DNA of 64,000 nt, taken from contig MGOY01000014.1 of assembly GCA_001797275.1 (NCBI GenBank), positions 1-64,000 on the forward strand, read 5' to 3'. Positions 1 to 8,060 of this stretch are shown piece after piece. The notes beneath the pieces were generated by a model, which was not told where the DNA came from, made no database searches, and saw nothing but the letters and a program-made list of their open reading frames with translations. The first letter of the stretch is position 1; the number at the start of each line of letters is the position of its first letter. Position numbers and translations under genes: made by a program. The DNA comes from Clostridiales bacterium GWF2_38_85 (GTDB lineage: Bacteria > Bacillota > Clostridia > Oscillospirales > CAG-382).

Positions 1-40
1 CAGACCAATTACACTCTTATTATTGGCTTAAACAACAAGC

Positions 41-76
41 ATGATACTTCAAATTTTCGCTACGCCGAAGTATCAT
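41..76 (-). terminator. Hairpin downstream of the PLD gene
   Basis: A perfect 10-bp inverted repeat (ATGATACTTC at 41-50, GAAGTATCAT at 67-76) lies just past the stop codon of the minus-strand PLD gene. It could act as a transcription terminator, but no strong U-tract follows it. Confidence 0.35.
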
Positions 77-101
77 AATCTTATAGTAGCAAAGGAGATT
101 G

Positions 102-815
102 TCATAAACAATCTTTCTTTATACTTATAAATTCATCTGTGAACTTGAAAACATTTTTATCGTCAGATAAAATAGAAATGCTTTCTTTATTATAGTTCGC
201 TTTATTTGTCCAATTATAAGATCCAGTTATTACTGTTTTTAAATCTATTATACAGAATTTGTGGTGTATAATATTTTTCTTTTCAGTTGGCTTAACGCGA
301 TAAGTTTCAAAATATGTCTCAAATTTTAAATTCGATTTATTAATATCATCATCATTTAAAATTAATTGAATGTTTATACCTTCCCGATTTTTTTCTAGCA
401 ATGCATTATATATTGGTTCGTTGGTAAACCATGCCATGACAATCCAAATTAAATATTTAGCATTTTTGATTTGTTCAATAATTTTTGTTTGAATATTATT
501 AAATTCTGTTGCAATACTTGTTTCTTTGCTCTTATTAAAATCAGGATTTATTATATGATATTCTTTATCTATATTTTCTAAATGATAACCATCAACATCA
601 ATGATATTATTAATATGTTTGATTATATTATCTAATGATATATTTTTATTTAAAAATCTTTTTCTATTAATAAAGTATTCAATTAAATTATTTAAATTAT
701 CGGTACTATTTATATTGTTTAGAACTGTTTCGGTATATTTTTGTCGTGATATATAAGATTCTATTTCATCACAAAAGAAATTCGATAACAATTTTTTAAT
801 ATTGTCTAAACTCAA
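102..815 (-). CDS. Phospholipase D-like (single HKD) protein
   Basis: This 237-residue protein has a PLD-like fold in its C-terminal half. A complete HKD motif is visible: H184-x-K186-x4-D191, followed by G198-S199 and N201 (GSYNWT). A single HKD points to the small PLDc_2-type nuclease or phosphodiesterase group, which works as a homodimer, rather than the two-motif phospholipid synthases. Residues 1-100 are Asn/Lys/Ile-rich and I do not recognise them. No signal peptide is seen, so it is probably cytoplasmic. The start used here is a TTG with a poor ribosome binding site, and it overlaps the stop of a 29-codon ORF with a much better site. The true N-terminus may therefore lie upstream through a frameshift. 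The gene is AT-rich compared with the SGNH gene beyond it. The substrate is unknown. Confidence 0.75.
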   Translation of the reverse strand: MSLDNIKKLLSNFFCDEIESYISRQKYTETVLNNINSTDNLNNLIEYFINRKRFLNKNISLDNIIKHINNIIDVDGYHLENIDKEYHIINPDFNKSKETSIATEFNNIQTKIIEQIKNAKYLIWIVMAWFTNEPIYNALLEKNREGINIQLILNDDDINKSNLKFETYFETYRVKPTEKKNIIHHKFCIIDLKTVITGSYNWTNKANYNKESISILSDDKNVFKFTDEFISIKKDCL

Positions 816-901
816 ATATTTGGTAGTAATATTTCATTATTTACTTTTGCACCATTTATTAAAATTGACAAAACAGAAATTGTTTCATTTGATAATGTCA
901 T
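812..901 (-). CDS. Small ORF overlapping the PLD start (29 aa)
   Basis: An ATG at 901 is preceded by an AAAGAGGT-type ribosome binding site and opens a 29-residue frame (begins MTLSNETISV). Its TGA stop overlaps the TTG start of the PLD gene in a TTGA junction. It may be a translationally coupled leader, or the true N-terminus of the PLD protein cut off by a one-base shift. No family is recognised. Confidence 0.3.
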   Translation of the reverse strand: MTLSNETISVLSILINGAKVNNEILLPNI

Positions 902-1108
902 AAGCTTATACCTCTTTATATTATTAAAAACTTTATATAATCATACCCACCTCCCATTATACTCCAAAAATCGACAATGTCAACAGATTACAACAAATTA
1001 GCAATAAAAAGCACCAAAATGGGCGAAAAAACAAGCCCGACAGGGTTTGGCTGTCAGGCGGTGGGTTGTGTTTGGGTGGGGTTGTTAAATAAAATTGTAT
1101 GTTTAACG

Positions 1109-1138
1109 GACGGGCGACCGAAAAGTTCGCCCCTACAA
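1109..1138. repeat. GC-rich palindromic repeat (GGGCGACC family)
   Basis: An imperfect hairpin (GGGCGACC, loop, GTTCGCCCC, then TACA). It is related to copies at 6633-6660 and in the paired elements at 38655-38751 and 40384-40471, all ending in a CCTACA-like trailer. Confidence 0.6.
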
Positions 1139-1230
1139 CGTATAATATTTTCGTTTCATTAGAAATATGATGCATATCCAAAAATAAAACATCCGATTTC
1201 GCACAACATAAATTGATGTTCATATACGAA

Positions 1231-1352
1231 ATGCTGAACATGTTGCAAAAAACAATTTCTCCGAAAATGTTTTTTGCAACAACCTCAATCTATCGGATTG
1301 AGTATTCAATCCGGCAGATTGAGGCGTGAAATTGCGTTTCACGGTTCAGCAT
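1231..1352. repeat. Cruciform-like structured repeat
   Basis: A perfect 9-bp outer stem (ATGCTGAAC at 1231-1239 with GTTCAGCAT at 1344-1352) encloses several perfect hairpins. These are 1241-1254/1268-1281 (14 bp, TGTTGCAAAAAACA), 1284-1290/1296-1302 (CTCAATC), 1307-1311/1317-1321 (CAATC) and 1325-1331/1337-1343 (CGTGAAA). The CCTCAATC at 1283 can instead pair with GATTGAGG ending at 1324. No coding capacity is seen. It resembles the cruciform arms flanking the HNH gene near 49 kb in design, not in sequence. Confidence 0.65.
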
Positions 1353-1520
1353 GGACGGTTTAGTTCGTTTCTTTTCGCACTTTTTCGTTTTTATGCTGTC
1401 GCAATTTAGTGAACTGACCTCAAGATAAGATGTGTATTTTATAAAGAAATAGTTTAAAAGTTTTTTGTCAACCTTTTTTTCAAAAAAGATTGAGTGCTTT
1501 GTTCTTTACGCATCTCCAGC

Positions 1521-2588
1521 TTATCGTAATACCTCACGCAGCACAGGATACACTGCTTCTGCCATGCGGAAGAAGCCGAGGTCGTTGGGGTGGAGGTTGT
1601 CAACCGTGCAGGTATCGCGCTCGGTTTTACCGAACAGAGTGAGACCGTTTATGAACCGCACGTTTTTGTCGCCCTCAGCGAGTGCTTTTTGGTATGTCGC
1701 ATAGATGATATCAAGCCGAGGGTTCTCGTCGTCCTTGATGTGGCAGTAGATGTCGGGCACTGGGTTGGTTATCATTATAATCGGCACATTCGGCTGTGTT
1801 GCACGCACCTTGCGATACAACGGTTCGTGAGTAGCGCGCAGCTCATCAAGCGACCGTGAGTTGAAATCGTAGTCCATAACAAACGCCGCCATCGGAATCG
1901 ACGCTATGTAGTCGGCAATCTCGCTGTCACCGAACGCATTGCCTGAGAACCCGAGGTTGATAAGCTCAAAATCGAGGTTCTTCGCGAGTATATTCGCATA
2001 GTTGTTGCCGGGCCGTGAGGCAACACCACCCTGGGTTATCGACGAGCCGTAGAACACAACCTTACCATATGCGGTGGGCTTGGGCGGCAGGATAGCGCTG
2101 TCCTTTGACAGCCCGATCGCAAGACTTGTTACGCGGTTGTAGAGCGGGAAGTTGATTGTGATGTCGCGGAACCCGTCGTCGTCTGCGGGTTGTGAAAGCC
2201 ATGCCAGTTTCTCAAACTGCAGCGTTGTTATTGTCACCGGTGCCATAAACATCACCATCGACTTGCCGGAATATACATCAAACCCCGATGAGCCGGTCAG
2301 CGGCATATGACACATCAGGTCAACCGACGGTAGTGTTGCATTGAGCGCAATGAACGGGCTGTCGGTGCGGAAACGCAACCTTGCGCCCGAGGTCTGCTTT
2401 GCCAGCCAAGCAAGATCGGGGCGTGTCCGTTCCATCAGCTCAGCAGGCAACCGCAGGAACCTGCCCTCGACATCAGCTGCAAGTCCTGTCAGCACAAACG
2501 GCTGTGTATGGCAGTCCAGCCATATAAGGTTGTCGTTTTCTATTTTCGATTCAATCTTAAAATTCTTATCTATATCTGAAATGTGCAT
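1521..2588 (-). CDS. SGNH/GDSL hydrolase with GxDLY-type domain
   Basis: A 355-residue esterase-like enzyme. The N-terminal part (about 1-165) is a beta-rich domain carrying GFDVY (102-106), the signature of the GxDLY domain that precedes the SGNH catalytic domain. The catalytic domain (about 175-355) shows block I GSSITQG with nucleophile S183, an NLGFSGN stretch with the oxyanion glycine (211-217), N243 (DYDFNS) and the D330-x-x-H333 dyad (DNLHP). It therefore looks catalytically complete. Family members are typically carbohydrate esterases or lipases. No signal peptide is seen, so it is probably cytoplasmic. The ATG at 2588 follows a GGGGT ribosome binding site. It is a single gene, richer in GC than its flanks. 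The substrate cannot be read from the sequence. Confidence 0.85.
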   Translation of the reverse strand: MHISDIDKNFKIESKIENDNLIWLDCHTQPFVLTGLAADVEGRFLRLPAELMERTRPDLAWLAKQTSGARLRFRTDSPFIALNATLPSVDLMCHMPLTGSSGFDVYSGKSMVMFMAPVTITTLQFEKLAWLSQPADDDGFRDITINFPLYNRVTSLAIGLSKDSAILPPKPTAYGKVVFYGSSITQGGVASRPGNNYANILAKNLDFELINLGFSGNAFGDSEIADYIASIPMAAFVMDYDFNSRSLDELRATHEPLYRKVRATQPNVPIIMITNPVPDIYCHIKDDENPRLDIIYATYQKALAEGDKNVRFINGLTLFGKTERDTCTVDNLHPNDLGFFRMAEAVYPVLREVLR

Positions 2589-2752
2589 TATGTTACCCCA
2601 TTCTTAGATTGTTTCGTCATATTGTAACACAAAGCCAATATATATTCAATAAAAACGAAAAAAATAATCCACTTTTTGAACAATTATATTCGATTTCGTT
2701 GACAATTTTAATTCGCTGTGTTATATTAATAAGGTAAAATTGACAATATATA

Positions 2753-2845
2753 AAACTAATAAATGAATTACTTTGGCAATTTAAAAAAAGCCTATGCTTT
2801 TTGGCTTTTTTCAAATTAATGAGATCACAACTCATTTGTTAGTTT
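2753..2845 (+). repeat. 93-bp palindromic element, copy A
   Basis: The ends are AAACTAATAAATGAAT and ACTCATTTGTTAGTTT, an imperfect 16-bp terminal inverted repeat. A central hairpin (AAAAAAGCC...GGCTTTTTT) sits between flanks of about 11 and 14 bp. The same architecture and near-identical ends occur at 30469-30561 (inverted) and 37676-37767. It lies directly upstream of a lipoprotein gene and could supply its promoter region or an upstream terminator. Confidence 0.75.
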
Positions 2846-2870
2846 GATATTAGAAAGGGCAAAATATAAT

Positions 2871-3965
2871 ATGAAGAAATTAGCTTTGTTTTTGGCAATC
2901 GTATCACTTGTCCCAATGTTGTTTGCCTGTGACGATAACAGCAACACAAGCAGTGCAGCTACATCCGATACAAGCAGTGAGGCAATAAACAGCGAAGTCA
3001 GCGAGGATGTCAGTAATGAAGTAAGTGCTGAGGAAAGCATCGTTGTTGAAAATCCTATTGACGAATTGGAGCCATCTCCTATGACAATCCAGAAAAACGA
3101 CGACAGAACCTATACAATTACAAGCGATGTATTCGGCGGTACTTATAAAAGGACCTTCTATAAGCGCGACTGGGGCACATGGAACATCGGCGGCATGTTC
3201 TTCACTCCCGAGGGCGGCAGTCAGATAACCTTTGTTACAGCATCAACCGACTGGGAGTATGTTTACCGTGCAGGTAAAACAGCAAGCACAATCGATTTCT
3301 GCGGCGGTAACCACGGTAGTGAAAAGATGCTTGAAACACACTTTTATAATGGCGAGACAGGCGATGAATTGAACCTTGATGACAAACAACCTGTTGAGTT
3401 GAACCTACTCAAGATTGTTGAGACAACACAAATATATTATTTCGAATCTGACGAGGATATATTTGCGAATGTAACACGTACATATTATTATAACGGAACC
3501 GAAGAAATCTGCGAATGCGATTATGAGATAGTTCAAGACACATACTTCACTCTTTCATACCCGACAATGTTCCCGATTAGTAAGGATTACGGAACACGCA
3601 TTGTTTATAACCTTGAGAACGGGAAAACAAGAGAGTGGACTTCGAGTGAAGTCGGTAAAGCTGACTACTCCGGTCCGATGGATAAAGGCAATGCAGCTAT
3701 GTCTGTTACAATCTTCGGGCACAAGGATCCGAGATACCAGTTCAACGTCGCAATATATGATAAGGAAGACATGACCGATAACTTCAAGAACGCAGAAAAA
3801 ACCTTCTATTGGGATATGAATGTCGGACAGAATAAACTATATTTCTCAAGATTCTCTTCAAGCACACCTGAACTTGTTAAAACAGGTACAACATGGCACA
3901 CTCTTGCAAGCTGGGAATTCAACTATGTTGGAGATGCAGTTTACGAAGAATCCGGTACAAACTAA
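2871..3965 (+). CDS. Secreted lipoprotein, unknown function
   Basis: A 364-residue lipoprotein. The ATG at 2871 is chosen over an upstream TTG because it opens a classical lipoprotein signal peptide (MKKLALFLAIV...) ending in the lipobox LFAC. A Ser/Thr/Glu-rich linker of about 45 residues follows (repeated SSE, SEV), as is usual for surface lipoproteins of Clostridia. The rest (from about residue 65) is a beta-rich domain with many aromatic residues, such as TWNIGGMFFTPEGG and WDMNVGQNKLYF. I do not recognise the family. An AGAAAGG ribosome binding site precedes the start. A hairpin terminator follows at 3995-4020. Confidence 0.75.
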   Translation: MKKLALFLAIVSLVPMLFACDDNSNTSSAATSDTSSEAINSEVSEDVSNEVSAEESIVVENPIDELEPSPMTIQKNDDRTYTITSDVFGGTYKRTFYKRDWGTWNIGGMFFTPEGGSQITFVTASTDWEYVYRAGKTASTIDFCGGNHGSEKMLETHFYNGETGDELNLDDKQPVELNLLKIVETTQIYYFESDEDIFANVTRTYYYNGTEEICECDYEIVQDTYFTLSYPTMFPISKDYGTRIVYNLENGKTREWTSSEVGKADYSGPMDKGNAAMSVTIFGHKDPRYQFNVAIYDKEDMTDNFKNAEKTFYWDMNVGQNKLYFSRFSSSTPELVKTGTTWHTLASWEFNYVGDAVYEESGTN

Positions 3966-3994
3966 TAATTATATTAATGTGATAGAATATTTTG

Positions 3995-4020
3995 CCCTGC
4001 AAGTCTGTTGATTTGCAGGG
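3995..4020 (+). terminator. Hairpin, CCCTGCAA stem
   Basis: CCCTGCAA (3995-4002) pairs with TTGCAGGG (4013-4020), followed by an AT-rich tract. Nearly the same 28-base block, with the same loop (GTCTGTTGA versus GTCAGTTGA), recurs at 6568-6595 after the third lipoprotein gene. It is therefore a repeated terminator or a small dispersed repeat. Confidence 0.55.
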
Positions 4021-4122
4021 TTAAAAATTGCAAACCAGACAAGGATTATTGAAAATCCGATATTTTAAATTGTGGAGGTGTATGATATAATTACATATAC
4101 TTATAAAGTTAAGGAGGAAACA

Positions 4123-5334
4123 GTGAAAAATTTAAAGGTAATAGTTCTTCTGTTCATTGTTGCTTTGTTATTGACCTCGTGTACAAAGACGAACACAGTA
4201 AGCAATAATTCTGATACATCTGAGCCGGCGACTTATGGCGATGAGGTTATAGAATATAAACTGCAAGACCATCATATTCAAACAGCGGGTTTAAGTCGGC
4301 TTTTTTATATCGGCAACGGTAAAACTGTGTACACATATAAAAGCAACTATGATTATGATAATGGTTATTTGTATCAGTGTTACATTATTGATTGTGAAAC
4401 AGAACAGGTTGTAAAAGAAATAGATTATTATGGTGTACTGATTCAATATGGGAACGGCTTTGCTATTTACAGAGGTGGCAATAACGGAATCCCGGGGCGG
4501 GCAGAGCTTAGTGTCTATGACAACAACGGCGAATATATTGAAACAATAGTACCTGACGGTCAACAAGTGAAGTACCTGACTTTTAAAAATGAAATACGCT
4601 ATTATTTCTATTCCGAGTATCCGGTTTCCGAACAGTTTACAGTGCGTTTTTGTAGCAGAGGTATTTTCCTGTATGACGAACTCAATAATATAAGCGAAAT
4701 AATTTTTGAAAACGAAGAAAAAGAAACATATTCATTATATGCTATGATAGACGAAAATTCGTTTATTATAAGCAGAGAGGTTCAAGACGAAAATTCCAAC
4801 AGTAAAACAGAATACGGGATATACAGTATCAAGGATAAAAATCTGACATATTTGGATTTGCAAAATGATACATATTATCTTGATAATTATATTTATAATG
4901 TGATTGATAAAATTATGTTACCGTATGAGAACTGTAAAATAACCTTTTCGGGTGGTGATTTCTTTTATTTTGTATTAAATAATGATTATCAATTAGAAAA
5001 GAAGAAACTTTTCAGAATAGATGAGACACAGTATTTTGCCGATATGGCAATATCATATGATAATAACCGTTTTGCAATTCTGATCGGGAATAACGATGAA
5101 AATCATAAAACTAATGCTGTTCGCTTAATGGTATATAATGCATCGGATATGAGCATAGTATTTGAAAGAACAATTGAAATCCCCGAAAATTATAATTTTG
5201 AGAAGTATCTCGAGATACTGACATATATGCCGAATGGTACTATTGCCATAAATCTCGTTAATGTCAATGAAAACGAATTTCTTATGTATGTTATTGAACC
5301 TGAACAGGTGAAAGGAAGCAGTAATGAGAGCTAA
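4123..5334 (+). CDS. Secreted lipoprotein, paralogue 1 of tandem pair
   Basis: A lipoprotein of about 403 residues. The GTG at 4123 is preferred because AAGGAGG sits just upstream and because it opens a lipoprotein signal (hydrophobic run, lipobox LTSC). The mature part is beta-strand rich with propeller-like repeats (CYIIDCETEQVV, GIPGRAELSVYDNNGEYIETIV, DELNNISEIIFENEE). It is clearly homologous along its length to the next gene (shared DCETG-like, NNG..GR..L.V.D, GEY.ETVVPD and KYGIY blocks), so the pair arose by tandem duplication. The two ORFs overlap by 11 bases, which indicates translational coupling. The family is unrecognised. A role in envelope binding or sensing is only a guess. 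Confidence 0.75.
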   Translation: MKNLKVIVLLFIVALLLTSCTKTNTVSNNSDTSEPATYGDEVIEYKLQDHHIQTAGLSRLFYIGNGKTVYTYKSNYDYDNGYLYQCYIIDCETEQVVKEIDYYGVLIQYGNGFAIYRGGNNGIPGRAELSVYDNNGEYIETIVPDGQQVKYLTFKNEIRYYFYSEYPVSEQFTVRFCSRGIFLYDELNNISEIIFENEEKETYSLYAMIDENSFIISREVQDENSNSKTEYGIYSIKDKNLTYLDLQNDTYYLDNYIYNVIDKIMLPYENCKITFSGGDFFYFVLNNDYQLEKKKLFRIDETQYFADMAISYDNNRFAILIGNNDENHKTNAVRLMVYNASDMSIVFERTIEIPENYNFEKYLEILTYMPNGTIAINLVNVNENEFLMYVIEPEQVKGSSNES

Positions 5335-6535
5335 AAAAATAATATCGTCTTGCCTTTTAATACTTGTTTTGTTTCTGACATCCTGCATGAATCAACCATC
5401 AGATAACAACTCGGAAATCTCGGTCAACAGCAGCACTCAATCCATAACCTCAGAGTTAAATGAAACATCAGCCGAAGAAAGCATTTATCATGAAAAGGTT
5501 TATCCCGAATATGATGAAATCGTTGAATATAACCTGACAGCGCTTAATATAGAAAACGCAAATTTAAGTTTTATCAAGTATATCGGTAATAATATATTGG
5601 TGTTACTCGCTCAGGAGGATAATATCAGCTACTATAAATTTGTAGATTGTGAAACAGGTGAGGAGCTTTTCCGTAAAAACAACTTTGGAGGTCCATATAA
5701 GAACGGATTTGCATCTATTAATTACGGGAATAATGGTTTGTATGGACGAGTAGACCTTGATATATTTGATTATGAAGGCGAATATAAAGAAACAGTCGTT
5801 CCCGATGCATTCTGGCTTTTATCTTTTTTTAGAACGAATGGGTATATTAACTTAAACGAATTCCCGTTATCTGATAGATATACAATAAGGAAAACAGACT
5901 GGCGGATATATCTCAGGGATGAAAAGCTGAATACAGCCGAGGTTGTTTTCGAGAACACAGACATAGAAATATATAATTTTGTCTATCCGGTTAATGAAAC
6001 TCAGTTTTTGTTTTGGAAACAATGTAAAAACTCAAATGATAGTAAATATGGGATATACGATGTAATCAGCAAAGAAATTATATATAATGAATCAAAGCAT
6101 AACATGTCAAAGTTAACTCCCTTTGCGGTTCTCGACAATAAGTTATTTTCTTATTATGGAGAACAAGAGTTGTACTGCACTGAATTTGACGGCGAATCCT
6201 TCGGTAATCCGCAGGAATTATTTGCGTTATCCAAAGACAGCTACATTTATATCACAAAAATTTCTCCCGATAATCGTACTATTGCAATCATAAGCTATAA
6301 ATTCGGTACATTGGGTAATTATACAAATATCGAATCATTTAAAATTGATTTGCTTGATGTACATTCATTAAATTTTGTATTCAGCAAGACCATCGAATTC
6401 GATAAACCGCTGTTTATAAGCGGCTCACAGATAAATACTACATATCTTGACGACGGAACAATAGCGTTTACTGTAAATGTACGCAAAGAAGAGGATGTTA
6501 TGGATACAATCCTGTATGTTCTAAACACAAAATGA
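5324..6535 (+). CDS. Secreted lipoprotein, paralogue 2 of tandem pair
   Basis: A 403-residue lipoprotein (MRAKKIISSCLLILVLF, lipobox LTSC) with a Ser/Asn/Glu-rich linker to about residue 60. It then has the same beta-rich body as the preceding gene: FVDCETGEEL, NNGLYGRVDLDIFDYEGEY, AEVVFENTD, KYGIYDV. The ATG overlaps the end of the upstream gene, with GAAAGGA ahead of it. The pair probably shares one transcript that ends at the hairpin at 6568-6595. Function unknown. Confidence 0.75.
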   Translation: MRAKKIISSCLLILVLFLTSCMNQPSDNNSEISVNSSTQSITSELNETSAEESIYHEKVYPEYDEIVEYNLTALNIENANLSFIKYIGNNILVLLAQEDNISYYKFVDCETGEELFRKNNFGGPYKNGFASINYGNNGLYGRVDLDIFDYEGEYKETVVPDAFWLLSFFRTNGYINLNEFPLSDRYTIRKTDWRIYLRDEKLNTAEVVFENTDIEIYNFVYPVNETQFLFWKQCKNSNDSKYGIYDVISKEIIYNESKHNMSKLTPFAVLDNKLFSYYGEQELYCTEFDGESFGNPQELFALSKDSYIYITKISPDNRTIAIISYKFGTLGNYTNIESFKIDLLDVHSLNFVFSKTIEFDKPLFISGSQINTTYLDDGTIAFTVNVRKEEDVMDTILYVLNTK

Positions 6536-6539
6536 ATTA

Positions 6540-6595
6540 TACTAATTCTATTTAGAAACAATATTATGCCCTGCAAGTCAGTTGATTTGCAGGGC
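6540..6595 (+). repeat. Element-end relic plus CCCTGCAA hairpin
   Basis: Bases 6540-6561 (ATACTAATTCTATTTAGAAA...) match the right end, read inverted, of the miniature element inside the nitroreductase gene at 37110-37210. GCCCTGCAA (6568-6576) and TTGCAGGGC (6587-6595) then form a 9-bp hairpin, the second copy of the one at 3995-4020. The hairpin probably terminates the lipoprotein operon. The first part looks like a solo terminus of a mobile element. Confidence 0.5.
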
Positions 6596-6632
6596 GATGT
6601 TGTACATAAAATAATGTGGTTAAATTTTATAT

Positions 6633-6660
6633 GCGGGCGACCGCAAGGGTCGCCCCTACA
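6633..6660. repeat. GC-rich palindromic repeat (GGGCGACC family)
   Basis: The hairpin GCGGGCGACC-GCAA-GGGTCGCCCC is followed by TACA. It is one of the dispersed GC-rich palindromes in this window and marks the boundary between the lipoprotein operon and the prophage block. Confidence 0.65.
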
Positions 6661-6683
6661 AGCCATAGAATTTACAAATCTGA

Positions 6684-6971
6684 TTATTGTGAATCACTGT
6701 CATTACGCTTGCTATATTGTAAACTTAAATTCTTTATATATACAGATCCGGCGGCACACAACACTCCCTGTACTATACTGTCGAACAGCGTTTCAAGCGA
6801 AAACCCAAAAAATCCGATGTGCCAGAGCAGCGACAGCCCGATTCCGATTCCGCCCAGAAAGAAGGGTATCAGCCAGTCGGAGACAGGGCTGTCCTTGAGC
6901 ATCACACCGATAAAATACAACGCCGGTACCAGTACAATAAGTCCGCTTCTTATAAATTCAGTCAGTTCCAT
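6684..6971 (-). CDS. Phage holin (Hol44/phage_holin_5_2-like)
   Basis: A 95-residue membrane protein with three hydrophobic segments (about 10-23, 33-52, 56-77) and a charged Lys/Arg/Asp tail. Size, topology and the LVPALYFIGVMLKDS block near the N-terminus fit the Hol44-type holins of Firmicute phages, which open the membrane to release endolysin. A GAAAGGA ribosome binding site precedes the ATG at 6971. It is the last gene of the phage transcript. No endolysin gene is adjacent, which is unusual for an intact lysis module. Confidence 0.7.
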   Translation of the reverse strand: MELTEFIRSGLIVLVPALYFIGVMLKDSPVSDWLIPFFLGGIGIGLSLLWHIGFFGFSLETLFDSIVQGVLCAAGSVYIKNLSLQYSKRNDSDSQ

Positions 6972-6987
6972 ATTTTAGTCATTCCTT

Positions 6988-8058
6988 TCATTTGTCAAGA
7001 TATTCGCCTAATATCAGCTTTTCGCCCTTGAGGTCATGTGTATCAAAGAACTCAACTCGCTTGTAGTAATCAGCGATGTCGCTGTCGGACATATTGACAG
7101 CCTTGCAAAGAGCTTCAAATTCATCAGTAGTAGCGGTGGATTTGTAGAAGAAGTCCATCTGCCCGATTTGTGCGAATTTTGCAGCTTTTTCGGTCAGGTT
7201 AGGTCCGCGCGATCCTTGCTTTTTAAAGGTTTTGTATACCTTCTCGTATAAGTCCTTGTAAACGGCTTTGCTTTCGAAGACAAGCTTGCTTTCGTCGACA
7301 AGGCTGTTTGTCTTTTCATTTTCGGGTTTAGTTTCAACAGCTTCATCTGCACCCCACCCGTACGCTTTGAACGAAAACATCAGGTCTTTAAGATAATCCT
7401 CATCGAAATCATTTTCTGCCGTTAGTTCATCAAGATACGCCTTCAACGCTTCAGCCTTCCCCGAAAATCTCGATATCAGCGTTTTCGCCAGCTCCTTTGC
7501 CGAAATTGTGGGCTTATATTTTGCTGACTTTTCAGCCTCGGCTTTTTCTTTTGCTTCTTTTTCAGCTTGCTTTTCGGTTGCTTCTATTGCATCAGCTGAA
7601 GCCTTCGCTTTTGCTGTTTCCAACCGCTCAAGCTCTTTTTCAAGGCTTGTTTGTTCCTTAACAATAGCTTTTTCCTGTTCGACAGTAAGCTTTGCGTCAG
7701 AATCCTTGTATTCACTGTCAAGCTCGCTTTGCTCCTCGGCAATGTCCGCTTCAAGCTCTGTGATTTCGCTGTTCAGCTTGTCTTTTCGGCTTTCATCAAT
7801 AACTGCATTTATCCCTGCACCTGAAAGTCCACTGCTTTCAGCTTTCTGTTGATTATTTTTCTTCTTAATTAAACTTTTTGCTGAGCTGTCGTTCTCAGCC
7901 TGCTTCAGTTCCTGCAACAACTCTGCTTGTTTTGCGTTGTATTCGGTCTTACTCTGTTCGATTGCCTGTTTGTACAGCTTTTTCAGCTCGCTGTCAGGCG
8001 AATTGAGTGCTGCCAGCTTACTTTTAACTTCATTGATCAATTTGTTATAGTCAGCCAT
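6988..8058 (-). CDS. Phage coiled-coil protein, unknown function
   Basis: A 356-residue protein. Residues 1-185 are strongly Glu/Lys/Ala-rich, with long heptad-like coiled coil (LEADIAEEQSELDSEY, EKELERLETAKAKASADA). The C-terminal third is more globular (FDEDYLKDLMFSFKAYGWG, LGEYLDK). It lies between the nozzle-like gene and the holin, a position that in short-tailed phages often holds internal virion, ejection or tail-accessory proteins. That role is an inference from position. The ATG at 8058 has AAGGAG upstream, inside the end of the preceding gene. Confidence 0.65.
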   Translation of the reverse strand: MADYNKLINEVKSKLAALNSPDSELKKLYKQAIEQSKTEYNAKQAELLQELKQAENDSSAKSLIKKKNNQQKAESSGLSGAGINAVIDESRKDKLNSEITELEADIAEEQSELDSEYKDSDAKLTVEQEKAIVKEQTSLEKELERLETAKAKASADAIEATEKQAEKEAKEKAEAEKSAKYKPTISAKELAKTLISRFSGKAEALKAYLDELTAENDFDEDYLKDLMFSFKAYGWGADEAVETKPENEKTNSLVDESKLVFESKAVYKDLYEKVYKTFKKQGSRGPNLTEKAAKFAQIGQMDFFYKSTATTDEFEALCKAVNMSDSDIADYYKRVEFFDTHDLKGEKLILGEYLDK

Positions 8059-8060
8059 AT

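Larger units (their letters stand above)
902..1520. other. Gene-free stretch between PLD and SGNH genes
   Basis: I see no credible gene here. ORFs in this stretch are low-complexity readings of repeats. It holds a GC-rich hairpin (1109-1138) and a large cruciform-forming repeat (1231-1352). The rest is AT-rich spacer. Confidence 0.6.

Noticed and set aside
957-1241. Minus-strand ORF of 94 codons
   Set aside because: It reads through GC-rich palindromes and low-complexity DNA, has no ribosome binding site or recognisable domain, and overlaps a plus-strand ORF of similar quality.
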